Of a stretch of DNA of 64,000 bases, positions 17,485-26,594 are shown piece after piece. The stretch spans positions 148,399 through 212,398 of the forward strand of contig NZ_MOBM01000021.1 of the NCBI RefSeq assembly GCF_003732275.1, read 5' to 3'. Both the position numbers and the translations under genes were made by a program. Within the stretch, counting starts at the first letter, position 1. Each line of letters begins with the position of its first letter. The notes under the pieces are model-generated. The model saw only the letters and a program-made list of their open reading frames with translations, made no database searches and was not told where the DNA came from. The DNA is from Pseudomonas frederiksbergensis (GTDB lineage: Bacteria; Pseudomonadota; Gammaproteobacteria; Pseudomonadales; Pseudomonadaceae).

Positions 17485-18374
17485 ACCCTGGCGGTGTTCA
17501 CCACTTCCTGCGGGTCGGCATGCACCAGCACTTCGGCTCGCGGGTAGGCGGTGTGAATCGCATCGGCGGCTTGATCGCTGATGCCGTGGGCGACTGACAG
17601 AGTCAGCTCCCCCGGCAATTCCAGATGCAACTGCACGAACCACTGATTGCCGGAGATCCGTGTGCGCAGGTCGTGGGCGCCCAAAACTCCCGGTACGTTG
17701 CAGGCCAGTTCAAGCATGTGCTGGCTGACATCCGGCGGCAGCTCTTCATCCATCAGCACTGCAAAACTTTCCCGGGCGATATGAATGGCGCTCCAGAGGA
17801 TGTAGGCGGCGATCCCCAATCCGAACCAAGGGTCGACTTGATGCCAGCCAAACCCGGCCAGCACCAGCGCCACCAGAATGCTGCCGTTGAGCAGCAGGTC
17901 CGAGCGGTAATGCAGGGAGTCGGCACTCACGGCGTTGGAACCGGTTGCCTTGATCACCCGATGCTGCAACATCAGCAGGGCCACGGTCAGGGCGAGGGAG
18001 AACACAATCACCCCGATGCTGAGCCACGCTGCGCCTATCGGCTCCGGATGTTTCAACCGTTCGATCGCCTGCAAGGCAATCAGCACCGCACTGCCGCCAA
18101 TAAACAGCGCCTGAGCCATGCCCGCCAATGATTCGGCCTTGCCATGCCCGTAACGATGATCGTCGTCGGCCGGGCGCAAGGCGTAATGCACGGCCAGCAG
18201 ATTGAGCAGCGAGCTGACACCATCGAGTGCCGAGTCGGTCAGCCCGGCGAGCATGCTCACCGAACCGCTCAGCCACCAGGCAATGGCTTTGGCGACGATC
18301 AACGTGCATGCGACCGCCACCGAGGCGCGCGTCGCCAGCCGCAGCAGGCGGGCGTGTTCGGTACTGGTGGTCAT
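17478..18374 (-). CDS. fieF: Cation diffusion facilitator (FieF-type)
   Basis: 298 residues, six membrane helices then a cytoplasmic domain. The metal-site pairs are in LTDSALDGVSSLLN (helix 2, DxxxD) and in the helix 5 region SADSLHYRSD (HxxxD). The motif DDHRYGHGKAE between helices 2 and 3 is diagnostic of the CDF family. It exports divalent metals (Fe, Zn) in exchange for protons. The symbol is by closest family resemblance; substrate preference is not visible. Confidence 0.87.
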   Translation of the reverse strand: MTTSTEHARLLRLATRASVAVACTLIVAKAIAWWLSGSVSMLAGLTDSALDGVSSLLNLLAVHYALRPADDDHRYGHGKAESLAGMAQALFIGGSAVLIALQAIERLKHPEPIGAAWLSIGVIVFSLALTVALLMLQHRVIKATGSNAVSADSLHYRSDLLLNGSILVALVLAGFGWHQVDPWFGLGIAAYILWSAIHIARESFAVLMDEELPPDVSQHMLELACNVPGVLGAHDLRTRISGNQWFVQLHLELPGELTLSVAHGISDQAADAIHTAYPRAEVLVHADPQEVVNTARVQ

Positions 18375-18415
18375 AAGTGCGGCTTTTCCTTTAAGTGTCC
18401 CTTCGAACGCATGAA

Positions 18416-18835
18416 TTATGCGGCCGGTTGCAGGCCGAACATGGCCAGTTGCTGGGCGCTGCCCTTGTGCTGGATCAGGCGCGGATCGTCCAGCGGGAAG
18501 CTGCGGCCCAATTCAGTTTCGAGAATAGTCTGCAACTTGTGGTTATCGACCTTGCCGTCAGCGCCGATGGCTTCCTTGAGTTTTTCTGGAGCCACCTGAG
18601 CAGTCCGGCCTGGCTCGAAGTAAATGGCGCCCGTGGCGAAGTCCACCGCAAAGGCGATCAGGCCGGGGATGATATAGAACAGGAGACCCACGGCATCCAG
18701 CGCGGCGATGGCCGGGTCGATCTTGCCATCGATCTGACCGCGACGATCCGGGTAGAAAATCGAGCCGCAGGCCGTTACCTGGGTCAGCAAGGTCGCGACC
18801 AATACACTGCCGATCAAGCGAAAGGGAGCACGCAT
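18416..18835 (-). CDS. Putative lipoprotein, function unknown
   Basis: 139 residues. The N-terminus MRAPFRLIGSVLVATLLTQV ends in a lipobox (VTAC, Cys23), so it is probably lipidated and, with Gly-Ser after the cysteine, sorted to the outer membrane. A hydrophobic segment (LLFYIIPGLIAFAVDFATG) follows, then a soluble tail. I recognise it only as a conserved pseudomonad lipoprotein. Homologues are sometimes labelled polyribonucleotide nucleotidyltransferase, which nothing in the sequence supports. Confidence 0.7.
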   Translation of the reverse strand: MRAPFRLIGSVLVATLLTQVTACGSIFYPDRRGQIDGKIDPAIAALDAVGLLFYIIPGLIAFAVDFATGAIYFEPGRTAQVAPEKLKEAIGADGKVDNHKLQTILETELGRSFPLDDPRLIQHKGSAQQLAMFGLQPAA

Positions 18836-18929
18836 TTGAAATCTCCTGGGTTATTACAAAACGAAGGGGCGCCTGTATGAATTAGGACCGTGATAAACAC
18901 CAAGCAGTTCGCCGTTATACTCGCGGCGG

Positions 18930-19187
18930 CAGGGCGTGCCCACAGTAAATTGCGGACGCGTCTCACCCCTCCCTGGAATAGTTGAGTATTGAAGTTGTTT
19001 TTTCCAGATCGACCACGCGTAACGGCTGATAAATTTTATTGGGGTTCGGCCCTCCGGGCTGAAGCTGTGGGCGCGCCATGCTGCGTTGCGGGACTTGGCA
19101 AGGAAACGACCCTTACCTGCGTCCCGCGCCTTGCCTGGCACGCCCACAGCTTCAACGCGACTCGCAATTTACTGTGGGCACGCCCTG
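18930..19187. repeat. Nested-palindrome element, copy 1
   Basis: A 258-bp structure. The outer arms 18930-18954 and 19163-19187 are 25-bp perfect inverted repeats (containing GGGCGTGCCCACAGTAAATT). Inside, 19060-19073 and 19141-19154 (TGAAGCTGTGGGCG) form a second stem enclosing a 59-bp core at 19081-19139. That core matches 54104-54162 of copy 2 at 49 of 59 positions, without gaps. It fills most of the 362 bp between the lipoprotein gene and hrpB and ends 11 bp before the hrpB ATG. There is no coding capacity. Confidence 0.85.
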
Positions 19188-19197
19188 GGGAGCCAGC

Positions 19198-21717
19198 ATG
19201 ATTTCTTTGCCGATTGATGAAGTTTTACCCGCCTTGCGTGAAGCCCTCGCTACACGCCACGAAGCCGTGCTCGAAGCACCGCCCGGCGCTGGTAAAACCA
19301 CCCGCGTGCCCTTGGCCTTGCTTGATGAGCCGTGGCTGGCCGGGCAGACCATTCTGATGCTCGAACCGCGCCGGTTGGCTGCGCGGGCGGCGGCGGAGCG
19401 GTTGGCCAGTGAACTGGGCGAGAAGGTCGGTGAAACCGTTGGCTACCGCATTCGTCTCGACAGCAAAGTCGGCCCCAATACCCGCATCGAAGTGGTCACC
19501 GAAGGCATCCTCACCCGGCGCTTGCAGGATGATCCGGCGCTGGAAGGCGTGGGCTTGCTGATTTTCGATGAATTCCACGAACGCAGCCTTGACGCCGACC
19601 TGGCGCTGGCCCTGAGCCTGAATGGCCGGGAGCTGTTTCGCGACGATCAACCGCTGAAAATCCTCTTGATGTCCGCGACACTGGAAGGCGAACGCCTGGC
19701 CGGGTTGCTGGATGACGCACCGATCCTGCGCAGTGAAGGGCGCATGTATCCGGTGGCGATGCGCTGGGGTCGACCGTTTCAGCCCGGTGAATTTATCGAG
19801 CCAAGGGTGGTGCAGACCGTCCTCGACGCGCTGAACGATGAAACCGGCAGCCTGCTGGTGTTCCTGCCGGGGCAGGCCGAGATCCGTCGGGTGCATCAAC
19901 AATTAGTCGATGCGTTGGGTGAGGGCACGCCGGTATTGCTTTGCCCGTTGCACGGCGAACTGGATCTGGCGGCCCAGCGTGCGGCGATTGATCCGGCGCC
20001 CGCCGGCAAACGCAAAGTGGTGCTGGCCACCAACATCGCCGAGACCAGCCTGACCATCAACGGTGTGCGCGTGGTGATCGATGCCGGGCTGGCGCGTGTG
20101 CCGCGTTTCGACCCCGGCAGCGGCATGACTCGCCTGGATACTCAACGCATTTCCAAAGCCAGCGCCACGCAGCGCGCGGGCCGGGCAGGGCGCCTGGAGC
20201 CCGGTGTGTGTTATCGCTTGTGGTCGCAGGATCAGCACGAGCAACTGGCGGCTTACGCCAGTGCGGAAATTCTCTCGGCGGACCTCGCCGGGCTGGCCTT
20301 GCAACTGGGGCGTTGGGGTGTGACGCCGGGGCAGTTGGTTTGGCTCGATGTCCCTCCGGCAGCCGCTTATGCACAGGCTCAGGATCTGCTTGAACGTTTG
20401 GGCGCGCTGGAGGGCGACGCACTGACTCGGCACGGACAGGCCATGGCCGAACTGCCGGCGCATCCACGGATCGCCCATTTGCTGTTGCGAGGCCACGCGC
20501 TCGGTCTCGCCGACATGGCCTGCGATGTTGCAGCACTGCTCGGTGAGCGGGATATCTTGCGTGGCGCTGGCGCGGATCTGCACAGCCGACTGGTGCTGCT
20601 GTCCGGCGAAGAACGGGCCGCACGCGGCGCTCAGGGTGGCGTGCAACGTGCCCGGCAACTGGCGCGGCAGTATCGCGGTTATCTGCGGGGTAAAGCGTCG
20701 GAACCGGTCGGTGATCCGGATCATCCTCGCTGGCTCGGTGCGCTGTTGGCGTTGGCCTATCCCGACCGCGTTGCCCAGCAGCGTCGTGCCGGTGGCGCGG
20801 AGTATCGTTTGGCCAACGGTCGCGCAGCGCTGTTTGCTGAAGCGGACAGCTTGATGAAGCAACCGTGGCTGGTGATCGCCGATCTGGGCAGTCGTCAGGG
20901 CCAGCGTGAAGAACGGATTTATCTGGCGACGGATTTCGATCCAGCGTTGTTCGATTCAGTGCTGGCCGAGCAGGTGCGTTGTGTCGATCAACTGGATTGG
21001 GATGAGCGCGAAGGTGTGCTGCGGGCCGAGCGTCAACGCAAGGTCGGCGAGTTGATCCTCAGCCGCGAACCGCTGACCGGTCTCGACGAAAACGCTCGCA
21101 GTCAGGCGCTGGTGAACCTGGTGCGGCGCAAAGGTCTGGAGCTGTTGCCGTGGACCCCGGAGTTGCGTCAGTGGCAGGCGCGGGTGGCGTTGTTGCGCCA
21201 GTTGGACCTTGGCAGTCAGGGCCAGAGCGAATGGCCGGATGTCAGCGACGCTGCACTGCTCAAAAGCCTTGAACACTGGCTGATGCCGTATCTGGGCAAA
21301 GTCTCGCGGCTCAGTCACTTTGCCAATCTGGACTTGTCGAGCATCGTTCACAATCTGCTGCCCTGGCCTCTGCCACAACGGCTCGAAGAGCTGGCGCCGC
21401 ACCATTTGAGCGTGCCGTCGGGTTCATCGATTCGTCTGGATTACAGTGAACAGCCGCCGATTCTGGCGGTGCGTTTGCAGGAGCTGTTCGGCCTGGCCGA
21501 AACCCCGCGCATTGCCGGTGGCCGGCAAGTGGTCAAGCTTCATCTGCTGTCCCCGGCGCGGCGGCCGGTGCAGGTGACGCAGGACCTGGCGAACTTCTGG
21601 CGCAGCACCTACGCCGAGGTGAAGAAGGATTTGAAGGGGCGTTATCCGAAGCACTATTGGCCGGACGATCCGTTGGTGGCCGAGGCGACGGCGCGGATCA
21701 AGCCTCGTAAAAGCTGA
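19198..21717 (+). CDS. hrpB: ATP-dependent helicase HrpB
   Basis: 839 residues from the ATG at 19198 (MISLPIDEVLPALREALATR); the open frame upstream lies in the palindromic element. It is a DEAH-family SF2 helicase with Walker A APPGAGKTT (27-35), FDEFHERS (near 122), MSATLEG, TNIAETSLTI and QRAGRAGR, followed by the HA2 and HrpB C-terminal domains. HrpB is a non-essential helicase with proposed roles in RNA metabolism, and in some species in envelope integrity. The ribosome-binding GGGGAG lies at the element edge. Confidence 0.95.
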   Translation: MISLPIDEVLPALREALATRHEAVLEAPPGAGKTTRVPLALLDEPWLAGQTILMLEPRRLAARAAAERLASELGEKVGETVGYRIRLDSKVGPNTRIEVVTEGILTRRLQDDPALEGVGLLIFDEFHERSLDADLALALSLNGRELFRDDQPLKILLMSATLEGERLAGLLDDAPILRSEGRMYPVAMRWGRPFQPGEFIEPRVVQTVLDALNDETGSLLVFLPGQAEIRRVHQQLVDALGEGTPVLLCPLHGELDLAAQRAAIDPAPAGKRKVVLATNIAETSLTINGVRVVIDAGLARVPRFDPGSGMTRLDTQRISKASATQRAGRAGRLEPGVCYRLWSQDQHEQLAAYASAEILSADLAGLALQLGRWGVTPGQLVWLDVPPAAAYAQAQDLLERLGALEGDALTRHGQAMAELPAHPRIAHLLLRGHALGLADMACDVAALLGERDILRGAGADLHSRLVLLSGEERAARGAQGGVQRARQLARQYRGYLRGKASEPVGDPDHPRWLGALLALAYPDRVAQQRRAGGAEYRLANGRAALFAEADSLMKQPWLVIADLGSRQGQREERIYLATDFDPALFDSVLAEQVRCVDQLDWDEREGVLRAERQRKVGELILSREPLTGLDENARSQALVNLVRRKGLELLPWTPELRQWQARVALLRQLDLGSQGQSEWPDVSDAALLKSLEHWLMPYLGKVSRLSHFANLDLSSIVHNLLPWPLPQRLEELAPHHLSVPSGSSIRLDYSEQPPILAVRLQELFGLAETPRIAGGRQVVKLHLLSPARRPVQVTQDLANFWRSTYAEVKKDLKGRYPKHYWPDDPLVAEATARIKPRKS

Positions 21718-21722
21718 AGATC

Positions 21723-21798
21723 AAAAGATCGCAGCCTTCGGCAGCTCCTACATTGGAATGCGATCCCTTGTAGGAGCTGCCGAAGGCTGCGATCTTTT
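21723..21798. repeat. REP pair (GATCGCAGCCTTCGGCAGCTCC family)
   Basis: AAAAGATCGCAGCCTTCGGC facing GTAGGAGCTGCCGAAGGCTG with a 19-bp spacer, between the convergent hrpB and EEP-family genes. It may act as a transcription barrier for both. Confidence 0.92.
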
Positions 21799-21815
21799 TC
21801 ACTAACGCCACAAAT

Positions 21816-22898
21816 CTAAGGCGCTGCCGGCAACAGAAACCGCACAATCACCGGCAAATGATCGGAAATGCGCAACGTATCGTCCTGTCTCACCCTCGCC
21901 TCAACCCGTTTGATGTGCGGGCTGTAAAACAGATAGTCGACGGTCCGGTCCGGGCCGTTCAAGCCCGGGTCATTCGGGTAATGGGTCAGCCATTGTGCCC
22001 GGTCGATACCGCTGGCTTCGTTGTTGGTGGGGATCATCGGGTACTTGTCCCACAGCACATGCAGCGCGCTGTCGGCGGAGTAGGGCGTGCGTTGCTCGGC
22101 AGGCAGGCGTCGATACTGGCCCAGCGGCAACAGGTTGAAGTCACCACCGATCAGCCACGGCGTGCCACGACTTTCATACTTGTCGAGGACCTTGGCCACG
22201 GCTGTCACCTGGCGTTGCAAGGTTTCGTCGAACGCGGTGGTGGCACGGTCCAGATGGGTGTTGAACACGGCTATCTGGCTGCCGTTGCTCAATGGCAGGT
22301 GAGTGACCAGCAAGGCGTTTTTCGGCTTGAACTGACGGCTGATGAAATTGGCCGGTGCGACCGGTAATTGCAGGCGTTCGGCGTGTTCGATCTGGTAGCG
22401 ACTCAGGGTTGCCAATTGCCGGCCAACGCTGCCGTAGAGGTGCGGTTCAGGCACGAAGTCGGCTTTCCAGTCGAAGGCCTGCACGGTGCATGGATACAGG
22501 TCGGTAACTCGATCCTGAAGCAGCTTGAGCTGGTTCTGATAGTCGCTGGCCTTGGCGCCGTCATCGAGTTCCTGCAACAGCACGATGTCCGGTTGCTCGT
22601 CGCGAATCACCCGCGCCACTTCGTCGAGGCTGAAGGCCATGTCTTCAGGCGTAGGGCTCTCGTCGTTTCCTGCAGCCAGGTCGTTCCAGAACACGTAGCG
22701 CTTGCCTGCCAGGTACTGGACGTTCCAGGTCATCACCTTCAGCGCCTGGCCGGGCGCCAATGTCGGCGCCTGGGCGTTGCAACTGACCGGCAGCACTTCC
22801 TTGGCCTGGGGGCGCCAGGTCAGGCTGTAGATCAGCAATGCAATCAGGCCAATGGCAATCAGCAGGCCCAGCAGGGTGTAGCGCAGTAGACGGGTCAT
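21816..22898 (-). CDS. Membrane-anchored endonuclease/exonuclease/phosphatase family protein
   Basis: 360 residues from the ATG at 22898. One N-terminal membrane helix (about 6-26) precedes an EEP domain with MTWNVQYL, LLQELDDG (metal Glu), NTHLDRATTAF, IGGDFNLLPLGQY and the C-terminal ISDHLPVIVRF with its catalytic His. Such proteins act on nucleic acids, phosphoinositides or sphingolipids; the substrate cannot be told. The anchor places the domain outside the cytoplasm. It lies 75 bp downstream of yciC on the same strand. Confidence 0.85.
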   Translation of the reverse strand: MTRLLRYTLLGLLIAIGLIALLIYSLTWRPQAKEVLPVSCNAQAPTLAPGQALKVMTWNVQYLAGKRYVFWNDLAAGNDESPTPEDMAFSLDEVARVIRDEQPDIVLLQELDDGAKASDYQNQLKLLQDRVTDLYPCTVQAFDWKADFVPEPHLYGSVGRQLATLSRYQIEHAERLQLPVAPANFISRQFKPKNALLVTHLPLSNGSQIAVFNTHLDRATTAFDETLQRQVTAVAKVLDKYESRGTPWLIGGDFNLLPLGQYRRLPAEQRTPYSADSALHVLWDKYPMIPTNNEASGIDRAQWLTHYPNDPGLNGPDRTVDYLFYSPHIKRVEARVRQDDTLRISDHLPVIVRFLLPAAP

Positions 22899-22972
22899 GG
22901 CTCGGCTTATAGCGTTACAAAATTGACCCCGAGCATAACCGAGAGCAGCGCCCAAGCCCAAGGGTAGAGCGC

Positions 22973-23647
22973 TCAGAGCGCTCCGTCAGCTTTCTCGGGC
23001 GCATCGGCGATCAGCATGAACAAACGGAACACCACCACACTGGTGAACAGTTGCAGAAAGCTGTGGGCGCTGTCGATCAGCAGTGAGATCACCGGGTTCT
23101 GCGGGTCGGGGTAAACCGCCAGTGTCGCCCCCTTGAGCACCCACAGCGGGCCCATCACGCAGAGAATGCACACCAGAATGCGCAGGAAATGCCCGCGAGT
23201 CAGGCGCAGGCTTTCCTTCATTGCCGCCAGCGGTGCCAGGCCGCGCAGCACCAGCAGGTATTCAGCGAATGCGAGCGTCACCATCAGCCAGATGCCCGGC
23301 AGGAAATACAGCGACAGGCCAATCAGGATCAGCAGGGTATTGAGGGCGGTCAGCACGGCGAAACGCGGCCACAAGGTTGCGGAGGTCGCCAGCAGGTCGC
23401 GGATGCGCGGTGATTCACCACGGCTGCGGGCATCGAGAAACAGGATCAGCGCGGCGGTGTACAGCGGATACACAAGCAAGCCGACAATCACACTGATGCC
23501 GGGGAAGCTGTCCGGTTCCGTGGAGTGATCGACCAGTTGTTGCAGCAATGCCTCGAAAATCACCAGCGGCAGGCACAGCTGCACGATCTGGCTCAGATTG
23601 CGCTTGAAGAAATACAGAGAGTCACGCAGCACATCGAACGAATTCAT
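22973..23647 (-). CDS. YciC family membrane protein
   Basis: 224 residues with five to six hydrophobic segments. The start FDVLRDSLYFFKRNLSQI and LYFLPGIWLMVTLAFAEYLL are characteristic of YciC/UPF0259 inner-membrane proteins. Recent work in E. coli places members of this family in cardiolipin or phospholipid handling, but that is not testable from sequence. Possibly cotranscribed with the EEP gene. Confidence 0.8.
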   Translation of the reverse strand: MNSFDVLRDSLYFFKRNLSQIVQLCLPLVIFEALLQQLVDHSTEPDSFPGISVIVGLLVYPLYTAALILFLDARSRGESPRIRDLLATSATLWPRFAVLTALNTLLILIGLSLYFLPGIWLMVTLAFAEYLLVLRGLAPLAAMKESLRLTRGHFLRILVCILCVMGPLWVLKGATLAVYPDPQNPVISLLIDSAHSFLQLFTSVVVFRLFMLIADAPEKADGAL

Positions 23648-23824
23648 CAGTCGGTATCGCAGGTTGAAAGCAGTGCCTCACTTTAACCGATCAAACCCTT
23701 TGGGGCGCAAACGTAAACGTTCGGTAAAGGTCATTGAAACATCCTGTATCAGCCCCATTACTGGTGAGCACCTTATCCACGGTGGATGAGGGCGACGATA
23801 TTCCCGGCAATCTATGAGGTCGCC

Positions 23825-24604
23825 ATGAACAGCGAAGAACAAACCCTGATCGATGGACTGTTTTCCCGGCTGCAACAGGCCGAAACGGATTCAGCCCCGC
23901 GCGACGCCCAGGCTGAAGCGCGGATCAAGGAACACCTGACTCGCCAGCCAGCGGCGGGCTATTTCATGACCCAGGCTATTCTGGTGCAAGAGGCAGCCAT
24001 CAAGAGCCTCGACGAACAGAACAAGCAACTCACCCAACAAGTCCAGCAATTGCAGGCTGAACTGCAATCGGCCAAGGCGCAGACCGCGGCTCCGGCGCCG
24101 AGCAACGGCGGCTTTTTGTCGAGCATCTTCGGTGGTGGCTCCCGTGATCCGCAGCCTGCGCCGACTCAAAGCGCCGCTCCGTCGAATGGCGGCTGGCGTG
24201 AGCCGGGGCGGCCGTCGTTCAACTCGCAACCGCCACAGCAAAACTTCGGTGCGCCGGCTGCTCAGCAGAGTTTCGGAACGCCGCCTGCGCAAAATTACGC
24301 ACCGCAACAGCCTGCCGGCAGCGGTTTCCTCGGTGGTGCGTTGAAAACTGCAGCGGGTGTGGCCGGTGGCGTGATGCTGGCGCAGGGCATCAGCAGCCTG
24401 TTCCAGCACCATCAGCAGCCGGAAGTGGTTGAAGTCATCAAGGAAGAACCGGCTCAGGTCAACGATCAGAGCGGCAGCGGCAATGGCTGGGGCGACGATC
24501 AGCGCGTGGCTGACAGTTCCAGCGATCAAGGCGGATTCGCCGACGCCGACTATAGCGATGACAGCTCATCGTTCTTCGGTGGCGACGACGATTCCTTCAT
24601 CTGA
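23825..24604 (+). CDS. DUF2076 domain protein
   Basis: 259 residues from the ATG at 23825 (MNSEEQTLIDGLFSRLQQAE), with GAGG 7 bp before it. Residues 1-85 form the helical DUF2076 start with a coiled coil (LDEQNKQLTQQVQQLQAEL). A Pro/Gln/Ser-rich disordered middle, a short Gly/Ala hydrophobic segment (GGALKTAAGVAGGVMLAQGI) and an acidic Asp/Ser tail follow. It resembles periplasmic ligand-binding sensor-like proteins only by database habit; function unknown. Confidence 0.8.
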   Translation: MNSEEQTLIDGLFSRLQQAETDSAPRDAQAEARIKEHLTRQPAAGYFMTQAILVQEAAIKSLDEQNKQLTQQVQQLQAELQSAKAQTAAPAPSNGGFLSSIFGGGSRDPQPAPTQSAAPSNGGWREPGRPSFNSQPPQQNFGAPAAQQSFGTPPAQNYAPQQPAGSGFLGGALKTAAGVAGGVMLAQGISSLFQHHQQPEVVEVIKEEPAQVNDQSGSGNGWGDDQRVADSSSDQGGFADADYSDDSSSFFGGDDDSFI

Positions 24605-24610
24605 TACATC

Positions 24611-24640
24611 TATGGCGAGGGGGCTTGCTCCCTCGCCATA
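24611..24640. repeat. Single palindromic REP hairpin
   Basis: One short copy of the GGCGAGGGAGCTTGCTCCC-type palindrome (ATGGCGAGGG..CTCCCTCGCCAT) 7 bp after the DUF2076 stop, without the inverted partner seen elsewhere. Confidence 0.8.
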
Positions 24641-24745
24641 TGGCCGATTATTCGCGGAACAATCCTTCGGGCTGGCATACTGGGCAACTTTTCGGGCCTG
24701 GTGCCTGATCCTGCCCGCGCTTCGGCACGCTAATGAGGATGTACG

Positions 24746-25225
24746 GTGAAAAAAATCGCAGTGTTCGCCGATGTCCAGAACCTCTATTACACCGTGCGTC
24801 AGGCTTATGGTTGCCACTTCAACTACGCCGCGCTGTGGGCTGACGTCAGTAAAGAAGGGCAGATCGTCGAGGCCTATGCCTATGCGATCGATCGTGGCGA
24901 CAGCAAGCAGCAGCAGTTTCAGCAGATCCTGCGCAATCTCGGTTTCATCGTGAAGCTCAAGCCCTACATCCAGCGCAGCGACGGTTCGGCCAAAGGTGAC
25001 TGGGACGTGGGCATCACCCTCGACATCATGGACGCCGCCGACCATGTCGACGAAGTGGTGCTGGCCTCCGGTGATGGTGATTTCGACATGTTGCTGGAAC
25101 GCATCATCAGCAAGCACGGCGTGCAAGCGGTGGCCTATGGTGTGCCCGGTCTCACGGCCAATTCGCTGATCCGCGCTGCCAGCCGTTACGTGCCGATCGA
25201 AGGCGCGTTGCTGCTCAAGAATTGA
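24746..25225 (+). CDS. NYN domain (LabA/DUF88-like) protein
   Basis: 159 residues from a GTG at 24746 with GAGG 7 bp upstream. Signatures are IAVFADVQNLYYTV (first acidic residue), KGDWDVGITLDIMD, and ASGDGDFDMLLERI with the Asp cluster, so it has a PIN-like nuclease fold. Family members are probable RNases; no substrate is known. The next gene starts 22 bp downstream and is also a nuclease, so the two are probably cotranscribed. Confidence 0.88.
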   Translation: MKKIAVFADVQNLYYTVRQAYGCHFNYAALWADVSKEGQIVEAYAYAIDRGDSKQQQFQQILRNLGFIVKLKPYIQRSDGSAKGDWDVGITLDIMDAADHVDEVVLASGDGDFDMLLERIISKHGVQAVAYGVPGLTANSLIRAASRYVPIEGALLLKN

Positions 25226-25247
25226 TTTTTACGGAGTTGAAACAGGT

Positions 25248-25859
25248 TTGGAACGCATAGCAGTCATCGACTTTGAAACCACCGGGCTCTCCCCGAGCAG
25301 CAGCTGCCGGGCCACGGAAATTGCCGTGGTGATTCTGGAACAGGGGCGCATCGTCGAGCGTTACCAAAGCCTGATGAACGCCGGCGTGCGGGTGCCGGCC
25401 TTCATCGAACAACTCACCGGCATCAGCAACGCCATGCTGCGCACCGCGCCCTCGGCCGAGCAGGTGATGAACGAGGTCAATGAATTCGTTGGCATCACAC
25501 CACTGCTGGCGCATAACGCTGCGTTCGACCAGAAGTTCTGGGACTTTGAACTTGGGCGAATCAAGCGTACACGCCTGCAGAATTTTGCCTGCTCGCTGTT
25601 ACTCGCCCGCCGCCTGATGCCCGCCGCGCCGGACCACAAACTCGGCACCCTCACCACTTTCGCCAGCCTGCCCAATACCGGAAAGGCTCACCGGGCCATG
25701 GCCGATGCCGAAATGGCGGCCAACCTGACGGCGCACTTGGCTGAAGAGTTGCGGCGCAAGCATGGATTGCGGGAGTTGTCCCATGAACTGCTCGTCAGTT
25801 TGCAGAAAGTGCCGGCGGCGAAGATCAATGAGCATTTGAAGCGGTATCGCGGGTTCTGA
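25248..25859 (+). CDS. DnaQ-like 3'-5' exonuclease
   Basis: 203 residues from a TTG at 25248 (ERIAVIDFETTG follows), with GGAG 12 bp upstream. The exonuclease motifs are DFETTG (Exo I), LLAHNAAFDQKF (Exo II) and AHRAMADAEMAA (Exo III, His-x4-Asp), so this is a DEDDh exonuclease. It is the size of stand-alone PolC/DnaQ-type exonucleases, not the true epsilon subunit. It trims single-stranded or mismatched 3-prime ends in the cytosol; the physiological substrate is unknown. Confidence 0.88.
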   Translation: MERIAVIDFETTGLSPSSSCRATEIAVVILEQGRIVERYQSLMNAGVRVPAFIEQLTGISNAMLRTAPSAEQVMNEVNEFVGITPLLAHNAAFDQKFWDFELGRIKRTRLQNFACSLLLARRLMPAAPDHKLGTLTTFASLPNTGKAHRAMADAEMAANLTAHLAEELRRKHGLRELSHELLVSLQKVPAAKINEHLKRYRGF

Positions 25860-25879
25860 CGGAAACACCACTGAACCCC

Positions 25880-25972
25880 TGTAGGAGCTGTCGAGTGAAA
25901 CGAGGCTGCGATCTTTTGACTTTTAAGATCAAGATCAAAAGATCGCAGCCTCGTTTCACTCACAGCTCCTAC
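25880..25972. repeat. REP pair with altered stem (GTAGGAGCTG family variant)
   Basis: An inverted pair like the GATCGCAGCC family, but with the central CCGAAG of the stem replaced by TCGAGTGAAACGAG in both halves. It lies between the convergent exonuclease and Lrp genes. Confidence 0.88.
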
Positions 25973-25979
25973 GGGAGAA

Positions 25980-26435
25980 CTACTTCCCATTTCCTTCCAG
26001 CTGCCCCAACGGCACACGCTTCTCGATGGCGCTGGACAGCACGATCGAGGTCTTGCTGAACCCGAACGTGGCGATCCGGTTGATCAACTCTTCCAGCTCC
26101 GGCATCGAGCCCACCGCCGCTTGCATGATCACGCACGGGTCGCCGGTGACGCGATGGCATTCGGTGAGTTGTGGGATTTTGATCAGTTCGTCGTAGGTTT
26201 TCTGGTTGCCGTGCTGGTTCAGGCGCAGTTCGATGACGCACTGGATCGGCAGGCCGAGTTTGGCCATGTCGACTTTCGCCTGGTAGCCGGTGATCACTCC
26301 GCAGGCTTCAAGTTTGGCCACGCGTTCGGCCACCGCCGGAGCGGACAGGTTCACCTTGCGCGCCAGTTCGGCGTAGGACGCACGACCGTTTTCCAACAGG
26401 GCGCTGAGGAGCATGCGGTCGTATTTGTCCATCAT
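25980..26435 (-). CDS. Lrp/AsnC family transcriptional regulator
   Basis: 151 residues. A winged helix (RASYAELARKVNLSAPAVAERVAKLEACGVI) is followed by an AsnC effector domain (TGDPCVIMQAAVGSMPELEELI). It starts MMDKYDR, so the ATG at 26432 is an equal alternative. It is divergent from the YedA-like exporter gene with about 160 bp between, which suggests it regulates that gene in the manner of other Lrp-exporter pairs. That link is inferred from position only. Confidence 0.9.
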   Translation of the reverse strand: MMDKYDRMLLSALLENGRASYAELARKVNLSAPAVAERVAKLEACGVITGYQAKVDMAKLGLPIQCVIELRLNQHGNQKTYDELIKIPQLTECHRVTGDPCVIMQAAVGSMPELEELINRIATFGFSKTSIVLSSAIEKRVPLGQLEGNGK

Positions 26436-26594
26436 GGCATTCCTGAAAAAGACTGACTTTCGAAAGCACGGTTTATAGCGCTGAACTCCGTGTTTTGAAA
26501 AGTGTACCGGTGCGATAAACAGGTTTTGTAACTTATTTTCCGCCGTTGGCCTTTCTAGAATAGCTGCTCTCTTTGTCTTGTTCTCGAGCTGCCC

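Noticed and set aside
18416..18835. Polyribonucleotide nucleotidyltransferase label for the small lipoprotein gene
   Set aside because: The product is 139 residues with a lipobox and none of the RNase PH, KH or S1 domains.
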